This document shows, piece after piece, positions 1 through 6,253 of a DNA stretch of 22,412 bases. Position numbers and translations under genes: made by a program. Location of the stretch: NCBI GenBank assembly GCA_030632035.1, contig DAOVJZ010000002.1, positions 1-22,412 of the forward strand, written 5' to 3'. The number at the start of each line of letters is the position of its first letter. The stretch's first letter is position 1. This DNA comes from Granulosicoccaceae bacterium. GTDB lineage: Bacteria; Pseudomonadota; Gammaproteobacteria; DAOVJZ01. The notes beneath the pieces were generated by a model that had not been told where the DNA came from, made no database searches, and was given only the letters and a program-made list of their open reading frames with translations.

Positions 1-696
1 CTGCTCTATATCTCGCTGGAGTCCAAACGAGCCCCTTTAGAAAAGCAGGCCATGGTCAGGCGTATGGGGATTGGTATTGCGGTGGCGTTGCGTATTTTGC
101 TTCTGTTTGGACTGATGGAAGTGATTTCTTATTTTCAGGAGCCAGTCCTTGATATTCATCTGGTTGGTTATATAGAAAGTACATTTAATCTTCACAGTTT
201 GATTGTATTACTTGGCGGTGTATTTATTTTATATACTGCGACCAAGGAAATTTTTCATATGCTGAGTCTGGATGATTTCGATCAGGAGCAACGTTCGAAC
301 AAATCAACCGGTATGGTGATTTTATGGATTGTCTCCATGAATGTCGTGTTTTCATTTGATTCTATCCTGAGTGCGATGGCATTGAGTGATGTGTTCTGGA
401 TTATGACAACCGCCATTTTAATTGGTGGTGCATTAATGATTTGGCTGGCGGATCATGTTTCTGCTTTTTTAGAGAAGAACCGCATGTATGAGGTGTTGGG
501 TTTGTTTATTCTGTTTGTTGTTGGCATCATGTTATTAAGTGAAGGCGGGCATCTTGCACACCTGAAACTATTTGGAAATGAAGTGATTGCCATGAGTAAG
601 ACAACATTTTATTTTGTAATCAGCGTGCTGGTGTTGACCGATATAGTACAGACTCGATATCAGAAAAAATTATTGAAAATGCGGAGACGGAACTAG
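1..696 (+). CDS. TerC-family integral membrane protein (5' end outside window)
   Basis: The reading frame is open from base 1, so the gene starts upstream and the ATG at 52 is probably internal. The 17 codons before it read like TerC-family sequence (LYISLESKRAP, then KQAMVRRMGI). About six hydrophobic segments are visible, including one carrying VVFSFDSILSAMAL, the acidic FSxDxIxA motif characteristic of this family. TerC proteins are inner-membrane proteins linked to tellurite resistance or, in the Alx branch, manganese export; the substrate here cannot be told. The gene ends one base before the next ATG, so the two are probably co-transcribed. The family assignment is fairly secure; the substrate is unknown. 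Confidence 0.85.
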   Translation: MLYISLESKRAPLEKQAMVRRMGIGIAVALRILLLFGLMEVISYFQEPVLDIHLVGYIESTFNLHSLIVLLGGVFILYTATKEIFHMLSLDDFDQEQRSNKSTGMVILWIVSMNVVFSFDSILSAMALSDVFWIMTTAILIGGALMIWLADHVSAFLEKNRMYEVLGLFILFVVGIMLLSEGGHLAHLKLFGNEVIAMSKTTFYFVISVLVLTDIVQTRYQKKLLKMRRRN

Positions 697-697
697 T

Positions 698-1711
698 ATG
701 GATTTATTGACACAAGGTCTGTTGGGTGCCACCGTGGCACAGACCGGGGCAAAACAAAACGAAACCCGTATTGCTGCAATTGTGGGTTTTGCGTCAGGCT
801 TGTTGGCTGATGCCGATGTACTGATTCAATCATCCAGCGATCCTATGCTCACGATTGAGTATCACCGCCATTTTACCCATTCAATATTTTTTATCCCTTT
901 CGGGGCCTTGCTGGCGGCATTTATTTTATGGCCGTTCATGAAGAACAAGTTGTCGTTCAAGCGTCTCTATACATTTTCCTTGCTGGGTTATTTGTTAAGT
1001 GGGTTTCTGGATGCGTGTACCAATTATGGAACACATTTATTATGGCCACTCATGCAGGAACGGGTCGCGTTTAATATTATTTCCATTATTGATCCGGTGT
1101 TCACATTGGCACTGCTCATCGCTGTCGTGTTATCAATAAAAAGAAAACTTCCAACACCTGCGCGTATGGGGCTGTTGTTTGCCGGACTTTATATGCTGGT
1201 TGGGTGGACGCAACATGAGCGCGCATGGGATGTATTGCAAGTGGCGGCCAAAGAGCGTGGTCATGTTATTGAAAGAGGGCTTGTTAAACCCACGCTGGGG
1301 AATGTGCTGGCATGGCGCTCTGTTTACCAATATAAAGATAATCTGTATATAGATGGCGTGCGTGTTGGCTTGTTTGATGAACCCAAATTTTACACGGGTG
1401 AATCTGTTGAACTCTTTAACCCCGAACAAGACTTTAAATATATGCCTCGGGAACTGGCCTTATATAAAGACATAGAACGCTTTGTTGCATTCTCTGATGG
1501 TTATGTTTCCATTCATCCCGAGACACCCCATATATTGGGTGACATGCGTTATGCGAGCAAACCGTTGGGGGTTAAACCACTGTGGGGTATTGAAATGGAT
1601 CTGCGTAACCCGCAGTACCATGCAAAATATAAATTCTATCGTGACTTGTCCAAAGAAAACCGCCAACAGTATTTTGATATGCTGTTAGGCAGGGAGCTGA
1701 AGGCTGAATAA
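698..1711 (+). CDS. YdjM-type membrane-bound metal-dependent hydrolase
   Basis: The 337-residue product has the N-terminal layout of the YdjM/DUF457 group of predicted inner-membrane metal-dependent hydrolases: MDLLTQGLLGA at the start, acidic residues D38 and D40, and a His-rich HRHFTHS motif at residues 56-62 that would ligate metal. A further motif, DACTNYGTHLLWP, lies before the next membrane segments. Roughly four or five hydrophobic helices fill the first 170 residues; the C-terminal half is soluble. No substrate is established for this family beyond membrane association. The ATG follows the TerC stop codon by one base, with a GGAG about 11 bases upstream, so translation is probably coupled. 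It converges on the START-domain gene with a one-base gap. Confidence 0.8.
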   Translation: MDLLTQGLLGATVAQTGAKQNETRIAAIVGFASGLLADADVLIQSSSDPMLTIEYHRHFTHSIFFIPFGALLAAFILWPFMKNKLSFKRLYTFSLLGYLLSGFLDACTNYGTHLLWPLMQERVAFNIISIIDPVFTLALLIAVVLSIKRKLPTPARMGLLFAGLYMLVGWTQHERAWDVLQVAAKERGHVIERGLVKPTLGNVLAWRSVYQYKDNLYIDGVRVGLFDEPKFYTGESVELFNPEQDFKYMPRELALYKDIERFVAFSDGYVSIHPETPHILGDMRYASKPLGVKPLWGIEMDLRNPQYHAKYKFYRDLSKENRQQYFDMLLGRELKAE

Positions 1712-1712
1712 G

Positions 1713-2351
1713 CTATAAGGCAGGATCGCCTTCAGCAAGTTCTTTCAGGTTTTTCAAAATCATATAAGGCAATACACGCTGGATAATATTGACTATCCAG
1801 ATGGGCACCCAGCCTTTGGGATCGGCATGGAAAATAAGTTCTACATTGGTCTTCCCATTATCAAGCGCAGTTAGGGTGTAATAGCTTTCGATTAATTGCG
1901 CACGCACCATCTCATTTTGTTCCGGCATCAGATTGCTGGGTTCTGAAATCATACTGTAAGTCACCTGATGCTCATTTTTTTTGAATAAGGTAATGCGATA
2001 GACAAAATCCCGGTCAGATGCAGGCCATGGCCCATAGAAAATACTGTATTCCATTTTTTCAGTGGGGGAGAGTTTTTGCAGTATTCTGGATTCGTTCAGG
2101 AAGGGTACCCAGTTAACCCGGCCATTTACATCATCAAGGATTTTCTGAATGTCTGCCAGAGATGCCTCAATGAGTACCTGCGTTTTTACTTTTACAATTT
2201 GAGTTGTCTCAGTCTCACTGATGTAAACGGTGACTCCATCACTTTCATTGACCTTTTCCCAGTTGTGTATGGATAATAATTTTTCTGTTATCCCAAAGGG
2301 TGAATAAGCAAATATCAGAGTGGCAAAAGTGATTGAAAATAACTGTTTCAT
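1713..2351 (-). CDS. Secreted START-domain lipid-binding protein
   Basis: The 212-residue protein begins with a hydrophobic signal-like segment (residues 1-20, Lys at position 2). The remainder matches the START / SRPBCC helix-grip fold: a WVPFLNESRIL segment followed by YGPWPASDRDFVYR, the typical signature of bacterial START proteins, then a C-terminal amphipathic helix (VNIIQRVLPYMILKNLKEL). START domains hold a hydrophobic ligand such as a lipid in an internal cavity; the ligand here is unknown. It is probably periplasmic or membrane-tethered by its N-terminus. The gene lies 124 bases downstream of the cyclic-nucleotide-binding gene on the same strand, so they may share a transcript, but no operon-like spacing is seen. 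Confidence 0.8.
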   Translation of the reverse strand: MKQLFSITFATLIFAYSPFGITEKLLSIHNWEKVNESDGVTVYISETETTQIVKVKTQVLIEASLADIQKILDDVNGRVNWVPFLNESRILQKLSPTEKMEYSIFYGPWPASDRDFVYRITLFKKNEHQVTYSMISEPSNLMPEQNEMVRAQLIESYYTLTALDNGKTNVELIFHADPKGWVPIWIVNIIQRVLPYMILKNLKELAEGDPAL

Positions 2352-2475
2352 TTCTTCAGAGGAATGGTTTTATAGAGAAACTAATTCTATTGGGGCCCCA
2401 TGAACAATGCTATGTCCTGAACAAATATGATAAAGACGCCGCCGTTAGTATGTGAAAAAAATTATTGTAGCCTGA

Positions 2476-2937
2476 TTAAATAAGGGTATTCCATAGTATC
2501 TGCTTCATCAGCGTATCGGTTTCTTCGATACGCTGGGCGAGCAGGCAAGCAATTCGTTGCATTACCAGAAAACCGACTTCCGGATTTTTATCAAGAAAAT
2601 TCATTAAGCCAAGTCCATCGATCCGGATAGCATCGACAGAACCTTTACAACGAACAGAGGCAGTGCGTTTATGTTCCGATAGCCAACTGACCTCGCCAAA
2701 TATTTCCTTATCTTCCCTTGATAGCACGACTTCGTGACTGAGTATGGAGCTGTCACTTGATACGATTTCAACATTACCGGAAATGAGCAGGTATAAATCA
2801 CGATCATCCTTGTTGCCTTCTTCAATCATGATATCGCCATCATCCAGATCGAGCTTTGTACAGAAGGGAAGAATGTCTTCAAGCTGGGTAAGACTCAGGT
2901 CTTTAAACAGGCTAAAATTATCAAGTTCTTCAATCAT
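2476..2937 (-). CDS. Stand-alone cyclic nucleotide-binding domain protein
   Basis: The 153-residue protein consists almost entirely of one cNMP-binding domain of the CRP/PKA-regulatory type. The phosphate-binding cassette reads FGEVSWLSEHKRTASV (residues 80-95) and keeps the key E82 and R91, so nucleotide binding is plausible. The N-terminal LFKDLSLTQLEDIL helix and LYLLISGNVEIV strand are typical. After the domain there is only a short helix (to residue 153) and no helix-turn-helix, so it is unlikely to be a DNA-binding CRP/FNR regulator. It may act through protein-protein contact. It is divergent from yjjV across a 77-base gap. No strong ribosome binding site is seen before the ATG. Confidence 0.8.
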   Translation of the reverse strand: MIEELDNFSLFKDLSLTQLEDILPFCTKLDLDDGDIMIEEGNKDDRDLYLLISGNVEIVSSDSSILSHEVVLSREDKEIFGEVSWLSEHKRTASVRCKGSVDAIRIDGLGLMNFLDKNPEVGFLVMQRIACLLAQRIEETDTLMKQILWNTLI

Positions 2938-2956
2938 TTATACAGTCCACACATTA

Positions 2957-2985
2957 TTGTCGTTCTGTTAATATGGATATAGTAT
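2957..2985 (+). promoter_or_regulatory. Candidate sigma-70 promoter for yjjV-tcdA
   Basis: TTGTCG (2957-2962) and TAGTAT (2980-2985) are separated by 17 bases, a good fit to -35/-10 boxes, and lie about 30 bases before the yjjV start. This is inferred from consensus match only. Confidence 0.4.
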
Positions 2986-3014
2986 AGAGCAAAATCTTTA
3001 AGGGGCAGGCCAAT

Positions 3015-3785
3015 ATGGAGTTGATTGATACCCATTGTCATCTGGATGTAGATGAGTTTGATGATGACCGCAATGAGGTATTGGCACGGTGTCGCGAGAA
3101 AGGAATACAACGTATTGTGATTCCAGCTATCGACCGTGACGGTTGGGATAACCTGTTGGCATTGTGTGCTCGTGAAAGAGGGTTATATCCAGCTTTGGGA
3201 TTACACCCGATGTTCATAGATAAACACACTGACCATGATCGTGCTGATCTGGAAAAATATATAGAAAGCACCAACCTGGTAGCCGTTGGGGAAATAGGAC
3301 TGGATTTCTTTATCAAGGAACTGGATCAGGTTCGTCAAAAAAACCTGTTTGATAAACAGTTGTCGATAGCTCGAAATGCAGACTTGCCTGTATTGCTACA
3401 TGTACGTAAGGCCCATGATGACACTTTATCGGCTATTAAAAAGGCCAGGGTACAAGGTGGTATTGCTCATGCATTTAATGGCAGCCTGCAACAGGCAGAA
3501 CAATATATTGAACTGGGTTTTAAACTCGGTTTTGGTGGCACGATGACTTATGAGAAAGCAAGCAAGATCAGAAAACTGGCCAAAGAGTTGCCACTGGAAA
3601 GTATTGTGCTGGAAACGGATGCACCGGACATGGTGGTTGAAGGACATAAAGATGAGCGCAACAGTCCGGAATATTTGATGGATTGTCTAAATGCATTGGC
3701 AGAAATACGAGATGAGTCACCTGAGCATATTGCCGAACAAACCACAAAAAATGCCTGTGAAGTATTAAACCTTCCCTGTAATTAA
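3015..3785 (+). CDS. yjjV: TatD-family metal-dependent hydrolase, YjjV-type
   Basis: The 256-residue product is a full-length TatD-family TIM-barrel hydrolase. The metal-binding HxH is H7/H9 in IDTHCHLD; the bridging Glu is E93 in VGEIGLD; further His ligands are in LLHVRKAHDD and GIAHAFNGS; the last acidic ligand is D202 in LETDAPDM. LYPALGLHP, GSLQQAEQYIELGFKLG and GGTMTY match the YjjV subgroup rather than TatD or YcfH. Members are divalent-metal-dependent hydrolases with reported DNase activity; a role in DNA repair or turnover is family knowledge, not shown here. An AAGGGG ribosome binding site lies about 10 bases before the ATG. tcdA starts two bases after its stop, so they form an operon. 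Confidence 0.9.
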   Translation: MELIDTHCHLDVDEFDDDRNEVLARCREKGIQRIVIPAIDRDGWDNLLALCARERGLYPALGLHPMFIDKHTDHDRADLEKYIESTNLVAVGEIGLDFFIKELDQVRQKNLFDKQLSIARNADLPVLLHVRKAHDDTLSAIKKARVQGGIAHAFNGSLQQAEQYIELGFKLGFGGTMTYEKASKIRKLAKELPLESIVLETDAPDMVVEGHKDERNSPEYLMDCLNALAEIRDESPEHIAEQTTKNACEVLNLPCN

Positions 3786-3787
3786 AA

Positions 3788-4576
3788 ATGTCCAAAACAG
3801 ATTACCAAAAAAGATTTGATGGTTTAAAACGACTTTATGGTGATGATGCCTTCAAGTTGTTTAAAAAACTTCACATTGCCGTAGTCGGTATTGGTGGTGT
3901 CGGCTCATGGGCAGCAGAATCGCTGGCGCGTTCCGGTATTGGTGAAATCACATTGATTGACTATGATGAAATTGCGATCAGCAATATGAATCGTCAGATC
4001 CATGCACTGGATTCCTCTATTGGAACAAAAAAAATAAAACACATGGAAGATCGCATTCATCAGATCAATCCTGCATGCAAAGTAAACATGATTGATGATT
4101 TTGTGAATATGGATAATATGAAGGAATACATGTCACCAAATTATGATTATGTGATTGATGCCATTGATAGTATTAAATTCAAGGCGTATATGATTTATTA
4201 CTGCAAACGTAACAAGATCCCGATTATCACAACAGGTGGTGCTGGTGGGCTGACCGATCCCACCATGATTCAGATAAAGGATTTATCACGCACTTATAAT
4301 GATGCATTGGCCGCCTGTGTGCGCAAACAATTGCGTGATGATTATAATTTCTCTAAAAACACCAAACGTTATTTTGGAATAGAATGCGTATTCTCAAGTC
4401 AGCAGCCGGTGTACCCGAAAGAAGATGGCACAGTCAGTCATGAAAAACCGGGTATACATGGTGTGAACCTGGATTGCAGTTTTGGTTATGGTGCTTCAGT
4501 GAATGTGACTGCTACGTTTGGATTTGTGGTGGTATCAAGGGTGATGGCTAGAATTATCAAGAAATTATCAAGTTAG
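3788..4576 (+). CDS. tcdA: tRNA threonylcarbamoyladenosine dehydratase TcdA
   Basis: The 262-residue protein belongs to the E1-like ThiF/MoeB superfamily. The nucleotide-binding glycine loop is GIGGVGS (residues 34-40), followed by LIDYDEIAISNMNRQ, the Asp-bearing second-strand signature with an Arg for ATP. DAIDSIKFK and TTGGAGGLTDPTMIQIKDL match TcdA (CsdL/YgdL) rather than ThiF or MoeB. The enzyme uses ATP to cyclise the t6A37 side chain of ANN-decoding tRNAs to ct6A. Its length is close to the E. coli enzyme (about 268 residues). The csdA/csdE sulfur partners are not adjacent. The last 9 bases overlap the 3' end of the gene on the opposite strand. Confidence 0.92.
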   Translation: MSKTDYQKRFDGLKRLYGDDAFKLFKKLHIAVVGIGGVGSWAAESLARSGIGEITLIDYDEIAISNMNRQIHALDSSIGTKKIKHMEDRIHQINPACKVNMIDDFVNMDNMKEYMSPNYDYVIDAIDSIKFKAYMIYYCKRNKIPIITTGGAGGLTDPTMIQIKDLSRTYNDALAACVRKQLRDDYNFSKNTKRYFGIECVFSSQQPVYPKEDGTVSHEKPGIHGVNLDCSFGYGASVNVTATFGFVVVSRVMARIIKKLSS

Positions 4577-4867
4577 TTTTGATTTAAATAGCTTATGTAG
4601 TTCATGCTCAAATAATTTTAATACCTCTTCGTTTTGTTTTTTGCTCAGTTTTGTAAAATAGGCATGCTTTTTTATTGGTTCACCTTCAATCCACGCTATT
4701 AGCTTATCAGGGTCAAGATAACTGAGATGATGCTTGTTTTCATCTTCAACCCGTAGCCAAACCCCACCTTTTTTTCTGGCTTGACGAACATTTGAGATCA
4801 TTTGTTCAGAAAGAATAGCAAGCGAGACCATATCATCAGAAAGAATCGAAATAGAGAAATCGCCCAT
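4568..4867 (-). CDS. Hypothetical 99-residue protein
   Basis: I do not recognise this protein. The start is placed at ATG 4867 because AGGAAGAGG (complement of 4876-4884) sits 8 bases upstream; a TTG six bases earlier would overlap closely with that site and is less likely. The sequence (MGDFSISILSDDMVSLAIL at the start) is mixed alpha/beta in appearance, without a signal peptide or membrane segment. The middle has WLRVEDENKHHLSYLDP and the last 30 residues are Lys-rich and helical (LSKKQNEEVLKLFEHELHKL). Its good ribosome binding site and uninterrupted frame support a real gene. It overlaps tcdA tail-to-tail by 9 bases, so the two transcripts are antisense at their ends. Confidence 0.6.
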   Translation of the reverse strand: MGDFSISILSDDMVSLAILSEQMISNVRQARKKGGVWLRVEDENKHHLSYLDPDKLIAWIEGEPIKKHAYFTKLSKKQNEEVLKLFEHELHKLFKSKLT

Positions 4868-4888
4868 AACCAAGACCTCTTCCTTTAG

Positions 4889-4914
4889 CCCTATAATACA
4901 TAAGTGTATTAGGG
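4889..4914. promoter_or_regulatory. Operator-like inverted repeat upstream of the orphan gene
   Basis: CCCTATAATACA (4889-4900) pairs with TGTATTAGGG (4905-4914) around a TAAG loop, with a two-base bulge. It sits directly upstream of the ribosome binding site of the minus-strand gene ending at 4568, where an operator or 5' hairpin would act. No function is demonstrated. Confidence 0.35.
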
Positions 4915-5040
4915 TGTTTGGGTCAATACAAGCTGGGAAGGAAAATTTAAGAGCGTTATTAAATCGTATAGAACGGTCACTTAAGGGCAGGGTGGCTTGA
5001 TAGGTGAAGTGTAAAATATTGCATAATTTACCCTGAAAAG

Positions 5041-5057
5041 TGTCACTTTTCTTTACA
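5041..5057 (+). promoter_or_regulatory. Upstream activator dyad of the cyclophilin gene
   Basis: TGTCA-N6-TTTACA is an imperfect dyad (TGTMA with TKACA half-sites). The same pattern occurs at 16066-16082, each exactly 80 bases before the -24 element of a sigma-54-type promoter. Its left half is also part of the perfect palindrome AAAAGTG-T-CACTTTT (5037-5051). The position suits an enhancer-binding protein site. Confidence 0.6.
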
Positions 5058-5120
5058 GAAATCAGATGTTAATAATCTTGTTTTTGAATAATTCAAGTTA
5101 AAACAGTGACTTATAATGCT

Positions 5121-5136
5121 GGTATGGATTTTGCTT
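5121..5136 (+). promoter_or_regulatory. Sigma-54 (-24/-12) promoter of the cyclophilin gene
   Basis: TGGTATGGATTTTGCT matches the RpoN consensus TGGCACRNNNNTTGCW except for C-to-T at positions 4 and 6. The invariant GG and GC are correctly spaced by 10 bases. The predicted transcript start is near 5147, giving a leader of about 35 bases that contains AAAGAG before the ATG. Confidence 0.65.
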
Positions 5137-5181
5137 ATATAATCAATAAATTATTGGTAAATATCTAAAGAGAAATAACAA

Positions 5182-5874
5182 ATGAAAATCTGGAAAACAG
5201 CCTTAGCCGCCATTGTTTTAGTTTTATCAACGAGTGTAAATGCATCGATTGTGCGTATGGAGACTACGTTGGGTTCTATCGATATAGAACTTTTTGATAA
5301 TGATGCCCCCGTGACCGTTGGGAACTTCATGAATTATGTAAATGATGGTGACTACAACAATAGTTTTTTTCACCGTAGTGTACCGGGCTTCATTCTCCAG
5401 GGGGGAGGTTTTAGCTACCAGAGCAATGCATTTTCATATGTACCAGCAGATGCACCCATTGTTAATGAGTTCGACGCATCTCGTTCCAATATCCGGGGTA
5501 CATTGGCAATGGCTAAGGTGGGCAGTGATCCAGATAGTGCCACTAATCAGTGGTTTTTCAATCTCGCTGACAATTCTGCCAACCTTGATTACCAAAATGG
5601 AGGTTTTACCGTTTTTGGTCAGGTGATTGGCAATGGTATGGATGTAGTTGATGCAATAGCTGCGTTGGATATATGGAGCATTAATAGCATTCATTCAGCA
5701 TTTACTGATGTCCCGTTAAACGGTTATGTTTATCCAGACGCATTTATCCCTGATGAACACCTTGTGTTTGTAAACCAAGTCACGGTAGTACCTGTGCCAA
5801 CTGCAGTATGGTTGTTTGGTTCAGGTCTGATTGGCTTGGTAGGGTTTGCCAAGCGCAAGAGAAATAACGCATAA
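5182..5874 (+). CDS. Secreted cyclophilin peptidylprolyl isomerase with VPLPA-type PEP-CTERM tail
   Basis: The 230-residue product has a signal peptide (residues 1-21, likely cleaved after VNA), a cyclophilin-type PPIase domain (about 23-195) and a C-terminal sorting tail (about 203-230). The PPIase core keeps FFHRSVPGFILQGG, with catalytic R65, F70 and Q73, and GTLAMAKVGSDPDSATNQWF. The tail is VPVPTAVWLFGSGLIG followed by LVGFAKRKRNNA: a VPxP motif, a hydrophobic helix and a basic end, as in the VPLPA-CTERM variant of exosortase substrates. It should therefore be exported, cut by an exosortase and probably attached to or passed through the outer surface, unlike ordinary periplasmic PpiA. 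AAAGAG lies 9 bases before the ATG. A single-gene transcript is likely: sigma-54 promoter before it, strong terminator after it. Confidence 0.88.
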   Translation: MKIWKTALAAIVLVLSTSVNASIVRMETTLGSIDIELFDNDAPVTVGNFMNYVNDGDYNNSFFHRSVPGFILQGGGFSYQSNAFSYVPADAPIVNEFDASRSNIRGTLAMAKVGSDPDSATNQWFFNLADNSANLDYQNGGFTVFGQVIGNGMDVVDAIAALDIWSINSIHSAFTDVPLNGYVYPDAFIPDEHLVFVNQVTVVPVPTAVWLFGSGLIGLVGFAKRKRNNA

Positions 5875-5920
5875 TACAAAGGTAGTGTTTAGGTTTTAAG
5901 TTTTAGTGTTTAGTTAAATC

Positions 5921-5957
5921 CCCGGGTTCTGTATAACAGGATCCGGGTTTTTTATTT
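5921..5957 (+). terminator. Rho-independent terminator of the cyclophilin gene
   Basis: CCCGGGTTCTGT (5921-5932) pairs with ACAGGATCCGGG (5936-5947) around an ATA loop: 12 base pairs including two G-U pairs, followed immediately by TTTTTTATTTT. Confidence 0.88.
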
Positions 5958-5960
5958 TCG

Positions 5961-5986
5961 CCCTTCGACAAGCTCAGGGTGAACGG
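5961..5986. repeat. REP-like dispersed palindrome
   Basis: CCCTTCGACAAGCTCAGGG followed by TGAACGG. CCCT and AGGG close a small stem. From memory this motif recurs in intergenic spaces of many proteobacterial genomes; only one copy is seen here. Confidence 0.55.
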
Positions 5987-6016
5987 AAGCTTTTCTCGCT
6001 TTTAACTCAATATTAA

Positions 6017-6045
6017 GAATTCAAAATTAAAAACTGATTTTTAAT
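6017..6045 (-). terminator. Possible AT-rich terminator of tRNA-Leu
   Basis: On the minus strand, directly after the tRNA, ATTAAAAA and TTTTTAAT (6026-6045) form an 8-pair stem with a 4-base loop, followed by TTTT. The stem has no G-C pairs, so its strength is doubtful. Confidence 0.35.
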
Positions 6046-6131
6046 GGTGCCGAGAAGAGGACTTGAACCTCCACGACCTTACGGCCACTAGCACCTGAAG
6101 CTAGCGCGTCTACCAATTCCGCCACCTCGGC
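6045..6131 (-). tRNA. tRNA-Leu (anticodon CAG)
   Basis: Read on the minus strand, an 87-base cloverleaf begins GCCGAGGTGGCGGAATTGG and ends with an encoded CCA (complement of 6045-6047). The acceptor stem GCCGAGG pairs with CTTCTCGGC's CTCGGC end. The anticodon stem CTAGC/GCTAG encloses the loop TTCAGGT, giving anticodon CAG (complement of 6095-6097). The T-arm contains GGTTCAAGTCC. The long variable arm (about TGGCCGTAAGGTCGT) is typical of class II leucine tRNA. It decodes CUG. It is divergent from rnr and has its own promoter at 6172-6200. Confidence 0.96.
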
Positions 6132-6171
6132 ATGATGACTCGGCCAGCAAACTGACCGGTTTGGAGGCGCG

Positions 6172-6200
6172 ACTTTACCGGTAGGGGCATTTTTTGTCAA
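6172..6200 (-). promoter_or_regulatory. Sigma-70 promoter of tRNA-Leu
   Basis: On the minus strand TTGACA (complement of 6195-6200) and TAAAGT (complement of 6172-6177) are 17 bases apart. The bases after the -10 box (CGCGCC) form a GC-rich discriminator, as found at stringently controlled stable-RNA promoters. The predicted start is about 34 bases before the mature tRNA end. Confidence 0.7.
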
Positions 6201-6253
6201 TCCGGTGTATCATTCTGTCCTTATAATTCAATCCGTTAGCGAAATTCCCAAGA

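Larger units (their letters stand above)
4868..5181. other. Divergent intergenic region of 314 bases
   Basis: No gene is visible. The left end serves the minus-strand orphan gene (ribosome binding site and an operator-like palindrome at 4889-4914). The right half carries the upstream dyad at 5041-5057 and the sigma-54-type promoter at 5121-5136 of the cyclophilin gene. A 13-base palindrome, TTGAATAATTCAA, lies between them at 5084-5096. Confidence 0.7.
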
